Assembly (NCBI GenBank): GCA_023443625.1
Contig: JAEZTQ010000020.1
Span: forward strand, 1 to 6,190
Source of the DNA: Bacillota bacterium
GTDB taxonomy: Bacteria; Bacillota_A; Clostridia; Lachnospirales; Lachnospiraceae
Direction of reading: 5' to 3'
DNA length: 6,190 nt
The position numbers and the translations under genes are program-made. The notes beneath the pieces were generated by a model that saw only the letters and a list, made by a program, of their open reading frames with translations, ran no database searches and was not told the DNA's origin. Below, piece after piece: positions 1 through 6,124 of the stretch; positions within the stretch are counted from its first letter, which is position 1, and each line of letters begins with the position of its first letter.

Positions 1-49
1 CCCAAAATGGATAAAAATCATCTACTTTAAATAAATTTCGATAATTCAT
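1..49 (-). CDS. Possible N-terminal fragment of an unidentified protein, cut by the window edge
   Basis: On the minus strand an ATG at 49-47 opens a frame that stays open to the window edge and reads MNYRNLFKVDDFYPFW. An in-frame TAA lies a few codons upstream, so the gene would have to start at this ATG or at a TTG two codons before it. No convincing ribosome binding site precedes it, and sixteen codons without a stop are not significant by themselves. I do not recognise the protein. The composition, with several aromatic residues and few rare codons, is plausible for a real N-terminus. It would lie downstream of queA on the same strand, separated by about 120 bases. Confidence 0.22.
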   Translation of the reverse strand, partial: MNYRNLFKVDDFYPFW

Positions 50-169
50 ACTCAATGTTTTCTGTTAAACAATTGGGTAACCGGAATTTAATCCTGCAAA
101 CTGGAATTTACCTTTTCAACCGACCAAAATATTTTACTTCCATAAAATGGTGCTTGCTTTTACTTGTCC
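50..169. other. Intergenic region downstream of queA with short direct repeats
   Basis: No gene is supported here. The sequence contains GGAATTTA twice (83-90 and 103-110), exactly 20 bases apart and bracketed by GGTAA (76-80) and TTACC (108-112). TTTTACTT also occurs twice (132-139 and 158-165), with a small CCAT/ATGG hairpin between them (140-150). None of these forms a GC-rich stem followed by a T-run, so no intrinsic terminator for queA can be assigned. The paired GGAATTTA copies could be a protein-binding site for the edge gene, but this is a guess. Confidence 0.3.
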
Positions 170-1228
170 TTAATGAATGATCATAGAATCACCAAAGCTA
201 AAGAAACGATATCTCTCCTCTACCGCTGTTGCATAAGCTCTCATTATATTATCCCGTCCTGCCAAGGCGGACACAAGCATCATGAGGGTAGATTCAGGAA
301 GATGGAAATTCGTAATTAGGGCATCCAATACCTTAAAGGTATATCCAGGATAGATAAAGATAGAGGTATCGCCACTTCCAGCTATTACCCTTCCCTTCTC
401 ATCTGCTGCAGATTCTATGGTTCTACAGCTGGTTGTCCCCACACAGATTACTCTACCTCCGGCTTCTTTTGTCTTGTTGATCATATCTGCTGCTTCTTGG
501 GTCACTTCATAGAATTCAGAATGCATATGATGCTCTTTTACATCCTCAACCTTAACAGGACGAAAAGTTCCCAGTCCCACATGAAGGGTAACATTAGCCC
601 TCAGAACACCCATTGCCTCTATCTGGTCTAATAATTCCTTGGTAAAATGAAGCCCAGCCGTAGGTGCTGCTGCAGAGCCCTCGTATTTTGCATATACGGT
701 TTGGTATCGATTCTTATCTGTAAGTTCATGAGTAATATAAGGAGGCAAGGGCATTTCTCCTAATTGGTCTAAAATCTCTTCAAAAATTCCCTCATAGGAA
801 AACTGAATTAATCGGCTTCCCTCCTGAATGATATCAATGATTTCACCAGTTAAAATACCATTACCAAAGCTAATCTTTGTCCCTATTTTGGCCTTTTTGC
901 CAGGCTTGACCAAAGTCTCCCAGATATCCTTTTCCCGTCTTTTGAGCAGTAAAAGCTCAATTCTTGCACCATGACCTTCTACTTCCTCCCATTGGTTTAC
1001 CTGGTCTCTAATCTTTTCACCAATTAACCTTGCTGGAATTACCTTCGTGTTATTAAGAACAAGACAATCGCCAGGTTTTAGATACTCTGTAATCTGTTTG
1101 AAAATTCTATGTTCTACTGCACCTGTCTTCTTATCAAGTACCAAAAGTCTGGAACCGGAACGATCTTCAAGAGGATCTTGAGCTATTAATTCTTCGGGTA
1201 ATTCATAGTAAAAATCTTGTGTTTTCAT
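170..1228 (-). CDS. queA: S-adenosylmethionine:tRNA ribosyltransferase-isomerase QueA
   Basis: QueA moves and isomerises the ribosyl part of S-adenosylmethionine onto preQ1-modified tRNA, making epoxyqueuosine in the wobble position of tRNAs with GUN anticodons. It is a cytoplasmic enzyme. The 352-residue product has the family's conserved blocks in order: LPPYI (161-165), [13 protein letters not shown] (184-196), [12 protein letters not shown] (214-225), HMHSEFY (234-240), GTTSCRT (264-270), [11 protein letters not shown] (286-296), [15 protein letters not shown] (307-321) and RFFSFGD (341-347). I chose the ATG at 1228 because GGAGG at 1238-1234 stands five bases upstream. A TTG at 1252 would add eight residues but has no ribosome binding site. 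Length is near the family norm, with a small polar insertion at about residues 75-89. No other queuosine gene is in the window. Family assignment is secure. Confidence 0.97.
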   Translation of the reverse strand: MKTQDFYYELPEELIAQDPLEDRSGSRLLVLDKKTGAVEHRIFKQITEYLKPGDCLVLNNTKVIPARLIGEKIRDQVNQWEEVEGHGARIELLLLKRREKDIWETLVKPGKKAKIGTKISFGNGILTGEIIDIIQEGSRLIQFSYEGIFEEILDQLGEMPLPPYITHELTDKNRYQTVYAKYEGSAAAPTAGLHFTKELLDQIEAMGVLRANVTLHVGLGTFRPVKVEDVKEHHMHSEFYEVTQEAADMINKTKEAGGRVICVGTTSCRTIESAADEKGRVIAGSGDTSIFIYPGYTFKVLDALITNFHLPESTLMMLVSALAGRDNIMRAYATAVEERYRFFSFGDSMIIH

Positions 1229-1283
1229 TAATTCCTCCACATGCTTGTCCAAATAACTATTGGCTTAATCTAAGGGAATCGGC

Positions 1284-1312
1284 AGGTCGGAGGTCCTTAA
1301 GACCTCCGACCT
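1284..1312. repeat. Perfect 12-bp inverted repeat, strong hairpin between the small membrane gene and queA
   Basis: AGGTCGGAGGTC (1284-1295) is followed by a five-base loop and its exact reverse complement (1301-1312). Eight of the twelve pairs are G-C, so it would be a very stable hairpin in RNA of either strand. Neither side is followed by a T-run, so it is not a standard intrinsic terminator. On the minus strand it lies after the small membrane gene and about 55 bases before the queA start. It could stop or stabilise the upstream pyrimidine transcript, or be one copy of a dispersed palindromic repeat. The arms are much richer in G+C than the flanks. Confidence 0.8.
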
Positions 1313-1335
1313 CTAATCAAGAGCAGTTACATAAA

Positions 1336-1341
1336 AGTATA
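1336..1341 (-). promoter_or_regulatory. Candidate -10 element of a queA promoter
   Basis: The minus strand reads TATACT here, five of six matches to the sigma-A -10 consensus. A -35 at 17 bases spacing would be CTTACT, only three of six matches. It would place a start near 1330 and give queA a leader of about 100 bases containing the 12-bp inverted repeat. The weak -35 makes this tentative. Confidence 0.3.
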
Positions 1342-1394
1342 CTACATAAATTCCCCCAAGTAAGCCCTTGTCTTTTAAAGATTTTATTCTAATA

Positions 1395-1544
1395 TTAGAA
1401 CATTAAGTCCGATTTCTTCTTCAGTAATTTTGCGCCGTTGAGAATTAATAACACACCTGTTACTACTCCTGCTAAAATCATCAAAATACCCAATACGAGA
1501 TTCCAAACACCTACAGATTTCATTGTGTGGTAGATTTTTTCCAT
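1395..1544 (-). CDS. Small single-span membrane protein (49 residues)
   Basis: This short frame has a full AGGAGG ribosome binding site (1561-1556) directly after the pyrE stop codon. The ATG at 1544 is 11 bases from it. An in-frame TTG at 1547 is at the ideal 8 bases and would add one residue. The product begins MEKIYHTMKSVGVWNL, has a hydrophobic stretch at about 13-35, and ends in a lysine-rich tail (KLLKKKSDLMF) that should stay in the cytoplasm by the positive-inside rule. G26 and G30 make a GxxxG motif inside the span, with G19 seven residues before, suggesting helix-helix packing. Spacing implies co-transcription with pyrE. I do not recognise a named family and assign no function. A role with a membrane partner or as a regulatory small protein is possible. 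Confidence 0.72.
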   Translation of the reverse strand: MEKIYHTMKSVGVWNLVLGILMILAGVVTGVLLILNGAKLLKKKSDLMF

Positions 1545-1561
1545 CAAAATATTTTCCTCCT

Positions 1562-2245
1562 TTAATTACGGCTAATAACTCCATATTGCTCATAATATGC
1601 ATCGATAGCTGCTTTTAATGTATCATCAATTACAATTTTCCCCTTGTAAGGCTTGTTATGCAGATGTTTCACAACTTCTTCCATGGTTACAATTGCATTG
1701 GTCGCAATATTATAGTTTTCCTCAATTTCTGACAAAGCACTTTGACTACCTTGGCCTCTCTCCATACGATCGACTGATACGATTAAGCCGAGTACTTTAA
1801 CCTCTCCCTGTGCAGCCAGAATTGGCATAGTCTCGCCAATAGAGGTACCCGCAGTAGTTACATCTTCGATAATGATTACACGATCCTTATCTGTTAAGGG
1901 TGAACCCAACAAAATACCTGCATCCCCATGATCCTTAACCTCTTTACGATTGGAGCAGTACTTAATATCCTTCTCATAGAATTCACTGATTGCCATAGAA
2001 GTAGTCACACTAAGAGGAATTCCTTTATATGCTGGTCCGAATAATACATCAAAATCCAGTCCGAATTTATCATTAATAGCTTTTGCATAATACTCACCCA
2101 ATTTTCTCAACTGTGAACCTGTTCGATAAAATCCTGTATTAATAAAAAATGGCGTCTTTCGTCCGCTTTTGGTTGTAAAGTCTCCAAATCTAAGAACTTC
2201 ACAATCCACCATAAATTCAATAAATTCCTTCTTATACTGTTCCAT
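1562..2245 (-). CDS. pyrE: Orotate phosphoribosyltransferase PyrE
   Basis: PyrE joins orotate to PRPP to give OMP and pyrophosphate, the fifth step of UMP synthesis, in the cytoplasm. The 227-residue product shows the orotate-binding N-terminal block FTTKSGRKTPFF (23-34), GPAYKGIP (70-77), the flexible catalytic loop NRKEVKDHGDAG (99-110) and the PRPP-binding motif VIIIEDVTTAGTS (123-135). The size is normal for bacterial PyrE. The ATG at 2245 follows an AGGAGA ribosome binding site by seven bases. It lies 88 bases after pyrD on the same strand and just before the small membrane gene, so it may be read with pyrD, from its own weak promoter, or both. The preceding enzyme of the pathway is encoded immediately upstream. 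Confidence 0.98.
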   Translation of the reverse strand: MEQYKKEFIEFMVDCEVLRFGDFTTKSGRKTPFFINTGFYRTGSQLRKLGEYYAKAINDKFGLDFDVLFGPAYKGIPLSVTTSMAISEFYEKDIKYCSNRKEVKDHGDAGILLGSPLTDKDRVIIIEDVTTAGTSIGETMPILAAQGEVKVLGLIVSVDRMERGQGSQSALSEIEENYNIATNAIVTMEEVVKHLHNKPYKGKIVIDDTLKAAIDAYYEQYGVISRN

Positions 2246-2268
2246 GTGCTTTCTCCTGTTTTATGTTT

Positions 2269-2297
2269 ATTGTAGCATAATTTTGTATAATTTAAAG
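2269..2297 (-). promoter_or_regulatory. Weak candidate promoter in the pyrD-pyrE gap
   Basis: On the minus strand TACAAT (2274-2269) is a five-of-six -10 element, and CTTTAA (2297-2292) stands 17 bases upstream as a poor -35. A start near 2262 would give pyrE a leader of about 17 bases. The gap is AT-rich and such matches are frequent by chance, so read-through from pyrKD is at least as likely. No hairpin able to terminate after pyrD is visible in the gap. Confidence 0.3.
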
Positions 2298-2333
2298 TAC
2301 TTCTTAAAATTTAATTTCTATGCTGATTTCTAT

Positions 2334-3236
2334 TTATCGTACACATCCAATAAGGTCTTTAATATCCCCTACCTTATATTCTCTCATATATTTCTCAATG
2401 CCCTCTACTACTTCCATAGTAGCACTTGGATTTATGAAATTAGCCGTTCCTACAGCCACCATAGTTGCTCCGGCCATAATAAATTCCAAAGCATCTTCTG
2501 CATCTGAAATCCCACCCATACCGATGATAGGAAGCTTAACAGCATTAGCTACCTGATATACCATGCGGATTGCTATTGGTTTAACTGCTGGGCCAGACAG
2601 CCCCCCGGTTTTATTGGCAAGGAGAAAGGCTCTTTTGTGAATGTCAATCTTCATAGCTGTTAGGGTATTGATTAAGGATAAGGCATCGGCACCACCCGCC
2701 TGAGCAGCTCTTGCCATCTCCCCAATGTCGGTTACATTAGGACTTAGCTTCATAATAAGGGGTTGTTTTGCCCTTTTCTTAAGCTCTGCTGTAATGGCTT
2801 CCACACATTTGGGGTCTTGTCCAAAAGCAATACCACCCTCTTTTACATTAGGACAGGATATATTAATCTCCAGCATATCCACATCACAATCAGATAGACG
2901 TTCTACAACATCACAATACTCCTCTGTGGTCTTGCCTACAACGTTTACAATAATTTTCGTATCCTGCTTACGTAAAAATGGTATATCTCTTTTGATAAAG
3001 ACATCTACACCAGGGTTTTGAAGACCAATGGCATTGAGCATCCCACCATAGGTTTCAGCCACTCTAGGTGTGGGATTACCAGGCCAGGGTATACTGGATA
3101 CCCCTTTGGTTGTTACTGCTCCAAGCCTTGATAAATCTACATATTCACTATACTCCATACCAGAGCCAAAGGTACCTGATGCGGTGGTTACTGGGTTCTT
3201 AAAGGTTATTCCAGCTATTGTTACACTTGTATTCAT
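2334..3236 (-). CDS. pyrD: Dihydroorotate dehydrogenase class 1B, catalytic subunit PyrD
   Basis: This FMN subunit oxidises dihydroorotate to orotate and passes electrons to PyrK, which reduces NAD+. The 300-residue product is a full-length TIM-barrel enzyme. It starts with MNTSVTIAGITFKNPV and TASGTFGSG (18-26), which are typical of class 1. NISCPN (125-130) carries Cys128, the catalytic base of class 1 enzymes where class 2 has Ser. KLSPNVTD (163-170), SLINTLTAM (187-195) and GMGGI (239-243) help to bind FMN and substrate. There is no N-terminal membrane anchor, which also argues against class 2. Its start codon overlaps the pyrK stop as ATGA, so the two subunits are translationally coupled. 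That is consistent with a 1B heterotetramer rather than a fumarate-dependent 1A enzyme. Confidence 0.98.
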   Translation of the reverse strand: MNTSVTIAGITFKNPVTTASGTFGSGMEYSEYVDLSRLGAVTTKGVSSIPWPGNPTPRVAETYGGMLNAIGLQNPGVDVFIKRDIPFLRKQDTKIIVNVVGKTTEEYCDVVERLSDCDVDMLEINISCPNVKEGGIAFGQDPKCVEAITAELKKRAKQPLIMKLSPNVTDIGEMARAAQAGGADALSLINTLTAMKIDIHKRAFLLANKTGGLSGPAVKPIAIRMVYQVANAVKLPIIGMGGISDAEDALEFIMAGATMVAVGTANFINPSATMEVVEGIEKYMREYKVGDIKDLIGCVR

Positions 3237-4000
3237 AGTTCCACCTCTTCCCCATAAAACACAGGTCCATCTTTACAAATTCTTTTATTATGCACATTAC
3301 TGTGATGATCGATTTCCTTGGATTTACAAACACATCCAAGGCAGGCTCCTACACCACAAGCCATTCTCTCTTCTAGTGATAGCTGGACTTTGATACCATG
3401 CTCTAAGGCATAAGCCTTAACCCCTTTTAGCATGGGGGTTGGGCCGCAGGCAAAGATGATATCCGCCTCTAATTCATTTGCCTTGATGGCATCGATTACA
3501 TTTCCCTTTGTACCATTACTACCGTCTTCTGTAGAGATATAAACCCCACCATAGGCTTTAAACTCCTGCTCTAAAAATGTTGTATCCCTGTAACCTAGGA
3601 CAATTTGCTTATCACAGCTTAGCTGCTTAGCTAGCTCCAGCATAGGAGGTATACCAATTCCCCCGCCAATTAATAAGGCTTTCTTACCTTCTAAGATAAA
3701 ACCATTGCCCAATGGTCCCATTGCTTCAATGTAATCCTGCGCTCTTAGCCCCGCAATTTCTTTTGTACCTTTTCCTACGATACGATAAACCAGCCTTACA
3801 CGCCCCTTTATCTTATCAATCTCACAGATACTAATGGGTCTTGGGAGCAGCTTATTGCCATTGTTACAGTACAAAGATACAAACTGACCAGGTTTTGCTT
3901 CCTCTGCAATATCAGGAGCATTTAACCACATACTGTAGATATCCTGTGCTATCATTTTATTTTCCGCTATTAGCGCTTTATTCTTTCTTGCTACTGACAT
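3233..4000 (-). CDS. pyrK: Dihydroorotate dehydrogenase electron-transfer subunit PyrK
   Basis: PyrK binds FAD and a [2Fe-2S] cluster and carries electrons from the PyrD flavin to NAD+. The 255-residue product has the ferredoxin-reductase-like layout. The FAD-binding barrel contains RPISI (54-58) and the block YRIVGKGT (72-79). The nucleotide-binding domain has IGGGIGIPPM (111-120) and CGPTPM (185-190). The C-terminal cluster-binding region has Cys215, Cys220, Cys223 in CGVGACLGC and a fourth ligand, Cys242. All four cluster ligands are present. The ATG at 4000 follows AGGAGA (4012-4007) by six bases. It is the first gene after a candidate promoter and overlaps pyrD by four bases, the usual PyrK-PyrD arrangement. 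Confidence 0.98.
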   Translation of the reverse strand: MSVARKNKALIAENKMIAQDIYSMWLNAPDIAEEAKPGQFVSLYCNNGNKLLPRPISICEIDKIKGRVRLVYRIVGKGTKEIAGLRAQDYIEAMGPLGNGFILEGKKALLIGGGIGIPPMLELAKQLSCDKQIVLGYRDTTFLEQEFKAYGGVYISTEDGSNGTKGNVIDAIKANELEADIIFACGPTPMLKGVKAYALEHGIKVQLSLEERMACGVGACLGCVCKSKEIDHHSNVHNKRICKDGPVFYGEEVEL

Positions 4001-4037
4001 GCCACTTCTCCTATGCTTTAATTTCTATTCTTCGCCT

Positions 4038-4066
4038 ATTTTATCCTATATTTATCCCCAGGACAA
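4038..4066 (-). promoter_or_regulatory. Candidate sigma-A promoter of pyrKD(E)
   Basis: The minus strand has TTGTCC (4066-4061, four of six matches) and TAAAAT (4043-4038, five of six) with the ideal 17-base spacing, wholly inside the 74-base gap after yjbQ. The start would fall near 4031, leaving a leader of about 30 bases before pyrK. That is too short for the terminator/antiterminator leader used by PyrR-type attenuation, so control, if any, would be by another means. Confidence 0.5.
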
Positions 4067-4074
4067 GGCAAATT

Positions 4075-4485
4075 TTAGCCCTCTATGATTTTTACCTGTA
4101 CTTTACGTATTCTAGGCCCGTCAAATTCCATAAAATATATTCCCTGCCAAGTTCCTAGAAGCAATCTGCCATCCTCTATAATCACCGTTTGAGAAAATCC
4201 CATGATACTAGCTTTAATATGTGCAGCAGAATTACCCTCACTATGTCGATAATTATCGGAGAGGGGGATTACCTTTCCAACTTCCATTATAAAATCCTTT
4301 ACCACATCTGGATCCGCATTCTCATTTATTGTTATCCCAGCTGTTGTATGGGGAACAAAGATAATACAGATACCATTCTTTACACCGCTTTCCTTAACCT
4401 TATTTTGTACCTCGTTGGTAATATTAATCATTGCACAATGTTGTCCTGATTTTACGCCAAAGGTATAGACCTCACTCATCTCCAT
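4075..4485 (-). CDS. YjbQ/UPF0047 family protein
   Basis: The 136-residue product matches the small cytoplasmic YjbQ family throughout: HTTAGITINENADPDV (46-61), then H81 and H89 in YRHSEGNSAAHIKAS, GRLLLGTWQ (106-114) and EFDGPRIRKV (120-129). The conserved His residues probably form the metal or active site. Family members have been linked to a secondary thiamine phosphate synthase activity, seen as rescue of thiE mutants, but the true role is uncertain. The chosen ATG at 4485 has purine-rich AAGGAAAGGAAGG just upstream. The ATG two codons later (4479) is about equally well placed. An in-frame ATG at 4530 lacks a ribosome binding site and its extra residues do not look like the family. It has its own promoter and sits 74 bases before pyrK. 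Confidence 0.92.
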   Translation of the reverse strand: MEMSEVYTFGVKSGQHCAMINITNEVQNKVKESGVKNGICIIFVPHTTAGITINENADPDVVKDFIMEVGKVIPLSDNYRHSEGNSAAHIKASIMGFSQTVIIEDGRLLLGTWQGIYFMEFDGPRIRKVQVKIIEG

Positions 4486-4560
4486 CCTTCCTTTCCTTAT
4501 ATGTAATCTATTGTTAATTTGAACAGACATTATTACTAAATATTGTATTTGCCGTAATTT

Positions 4561-4589
4561 ATTATATAAAACCTGAATGAGAATTTCAA
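4561..4589 (-). promoter_or_regulatory. Strong sigma-A promoter of the yjbQ-family gene
   Basis: On the minus strand TTGAAA (4589-4584, five of six matches) and TATAAT (4566-4561, perfect) are separated by exactly 17 bases. This is the best promoter match in the window. Transcription would start near 4554, giving a leader of about 70 bases. It may also feed pyrK and pyrD by read-through, because no terminator is visible after yjbQ. Confidence 0.75.
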
Positions 4590-4723
4590 GAACATCATAT
4601 TTTTCAATTCCTTGTAAATAATAATTTTAGGTATTCTGCTTCTCATTTCGGAGTTTTTTAACCAAAAAAAGAAAACAATAAGCTCAAGAAGCTTAATATA
4701 TAATAATTTATTGGAGGTAGTTT
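4590..4723 (+). promoter_or_regulatory. Upstream region of the P450 gene
   Basis: This AT-rich stretch must hold the plus-strand promoter. TATAAT occurs at 4699-4704 but has no good -35 at 16-18 bases, and a start from it would fall on the ribosome binding site (GGAGG, 4713-4717). The P450 promoter may therefore lie further upstream, need an activator, or use another sigma factor. A short inverted repeat TAAGCT/AGCTTA (4679-4684 and 4690-4695) lies just upstream of the TATAAT and could be an operator. Confidence is low for any exact site. Confidence 0.3.
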
Positions 4724-6019
4724 ATGAACCCTATTAATCTAACTAAGAATCCCTCGATACCTGAGGAGAAATGTCTGGACAACACGATAAAACTTCTATC
4801 AGAGGGTTATTTATATATACCAAACAGAATTAGAAAATATAATTCTCCCCTTTTTGTTACAAGGCTAATGGGCAAGAAGGTTGTTTGCATGAGCGGCAAA
4901 AAGTCTGCAAAGATATTTTATAACCAAAACCTATTCACGCGCAAGGGAGTCATACCTAGAAGAATACAGGAGACCTTATTTGGAAAAAATGCAATTCAAA
5001 CCCTGGTCGGCCCCCCTCATATTCATCGTAAGCTTCTCTTTCTATCTATCATGTCACCTGGGCAAGTTGAGGAGATCATCAAGCTTACAAAAAAGCAATG
5101 GCAGATTAACAGTCGAAACTGGGAGAAGAGAAATGAGATTATTCTCTTTGATGAAGTAGCAAAGTTATTCTTCCAGGTTGCTTGTAAATGGGCAGGTGTT
5201 CCATTAAAACATTCTGATGCAAAGTCTAAATCAAAGGATATGAGTGACATGGTAGATGCCTTCGGTGCAGTAGGTCCAAGGCATTGGAGAGGAAGATGTG
5301 CAAGAAACCGGGCAGAAGCTTGGGCGAAAACCATTATTAGGGGTGTTCGAACAGGCAGGATTAGGGTTCCAAATAATACCGCCTTATATTCCATAACATG
5401 GCATAAGAATCTTGATAATAAACTTATGAATATAGATACGGCCGCAATTGAATTAATCAATATTCTACGGCCTATTACGGCAATTGCAACCTATGTTATC
5501 TTTGGTGCACTGACCCTTTTGACATATCCGGAATATAAAATTAAGCTCAGAGAAGGAGATGATGGGTACAGCACAATGTTTGTACAGGAAGTCCGGCGTT
5601 TTTACCCCTTCGGTCCTTTCCTTGGTGCTCGCGCCCGCATTGATTTCACATGGCAAAACCACAAATTCAAGAAAGGTGATTTAGTTTTCTTAAGTATATT
5701 CGGAACAAATCATGATAAAGCTATCTGGAAAGACCCGGATACCTTTTACCCTGAGCGCTTTATAGGTCGTAAGGAAAACCCTTATGACTTCATATCTCAA
5801 GGTGGAGGTGATTACAAATTTGGCACACGCTGCCCCGGTGAAATGCTGACCATAGAATTAATGAAAATAAGCCTTGATTTTCTCACAAATAAATTAGACT
5901 ACCAAGTTCCACTCCAGGATTTATCCTATAGTCTAAGCAGAATGCCTACCCTGCCTAAGAGTAAATTTATTATCAGTAATGTAAAACGAAATCCAGAAAA
6001 ATCAGGGTACAAGATATAG
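4724..6019 (+). CDS. CYP152-family cytochrome P450, fatty-acid peroxygenase (YbdT/CypC-like)
   Basis: CYP152 enzymes use hydrogen peroxide directly to hydroxylate fatty acids at the alpha or beta carbon, without a redox partner. The 431-residue product aligns by eye along its length with B. subtilis YbdT/CypC (P450 BS-beta, about 417 residues): CLDNTIKLLSEGYLYIPNR (17-35), HIHRKLLFLSIM (99-110), DMVDAFGAVGPRHWRGR (175-191), MFVQEVRRFYPFGPFLGA (285-302) with the ExxR pair E289/R292, and GTNHD (327-331). Cys370 in FGTRCPGE is the heme ligand. The I helix has R249-P250, which binds the fatty-acid carboxylate, in place of the acid-alcohol pair of monooxygenases. Gln92 corresponds to Gln85 of BS-beta, where OleT decarboxylase has His. 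GGAGG is six bases before the ATG. It is soluble, monocistronic and divergent from yjbQ. The last dozen residues extend past the YbdT end. Confidence 0.95.
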   Translation: MNPINLTKNPSIPEEKCLDNTIKLLSEGYLYIPNRIRKYNSPLFVTRLMGKKVVCMSGKKSAKIFYNQNLFTRKGVIPRRIQETLFGKNAIQTLVGPPHIHRKLLFLSIMSPGQVEEIIKLTKKQWQINSRNWEKRNEIILFDEVAKLFFQVACKWAGVPLKHSDAKSKSKDMSDMVDAFGAVGPRHWRGRCARNRAEAWAKTIIRGVRTGRIRVPNNTALYSITWHKNLDNKLMNIDTAAIELINILRPITAIATYVIFGALTLLTYPEYKIKLREGDDGYSTMFVQEVRRFYPFGPFLGARARIDFTWQNHKFKKGDLVFLSIFGTNHDKAIWKDPDTFYPERFIGRKENPYDFISQGGGDYKFGTRCPGEMLTIELMKISLDFLTNKLDYQVPLQDLSYSLSRMPTLPKSKFIISNVKRNPEKSGYKI

Positions 6020-6081
6020 TTCCCCTGTATTTTACTTGTTTTACACATGGATATTAAATACTTTAGTTAGCGTAAAATTAG

Positions 6082-6123
6082 TTTAGGGTATATGGAAATA
6101 CATTCCATATTTGATTTAGGGTA
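6082..6123. repeat. Palindrome flanked by a 9-bp direct repeat
   Basis: ATATGGAA (6090-6097) and TTCCATAT (6103-6110) form a perfect 8-bp inverted repeat with a five-base loop. TTTAGGGTA occurs immediately before it (6082-6090) and again just after (6115-6123). The stem is AT-rich and followed by only a weak T-rich stretch, so it is at best a poor terminator for the P450 gene. The symmetry with paired flanking repeats suits a regulator-binding site or the edge of an inserted element. No function is assigned. Confidence 0.6.
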
Positions 6124-6124
6124 G

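Noticed and set aside
1370..1400. Possible intrinsic terminator after the small membrane gene
   Set aside because: The possible stems (TCTTT/AAAGA and the 14-base palindrome) are AT-only and not followed by a T-run on the minus strand.
1384..1602. A 72-codon minus-strand frame overlapping the end of pyrE
   Set aside because: It starts inside pyrE without a ribosome binding site, its product has no family features, and the 49-codon frame over the same bases has a perfect AGGAGG site and a coherent membrane span.
2169..2556. Plus-strand frames across the pyrD-pyrE region
   Set aside because: They run antisense to pyrE and pyrD, which are certain, and their products are low-complexity with no start signals.
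4486..4530. N-terminal extension of the YjbQ-family protein from an ATG at 4530
   Set aside because: There is no ribosome binding site before it, and the extra residues do not resemble the family N-terminus.
4653..4675. T-run and A-run that could fold as a hairpin or act as a terminator
   Set aside because: The stem would be only A-T pairs, there is no GC-rich part, and no gene ends nearby on either strand.
4698..4712. PerR-box-like sequence before the P450 gene
   Set aside because: One half-site fits the TTATAAT type well, but the second half matches at only three of seven positions, which is expected by chance in such AT-rich DNA. It was tempting because the enzyme uses peroxide.
5023..5460. 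A 145-codon minus-strand frame inside the P450 gene
   Set aside because: It is antisense to a clearly conserved gene and its product has no recognisable family or start signal.
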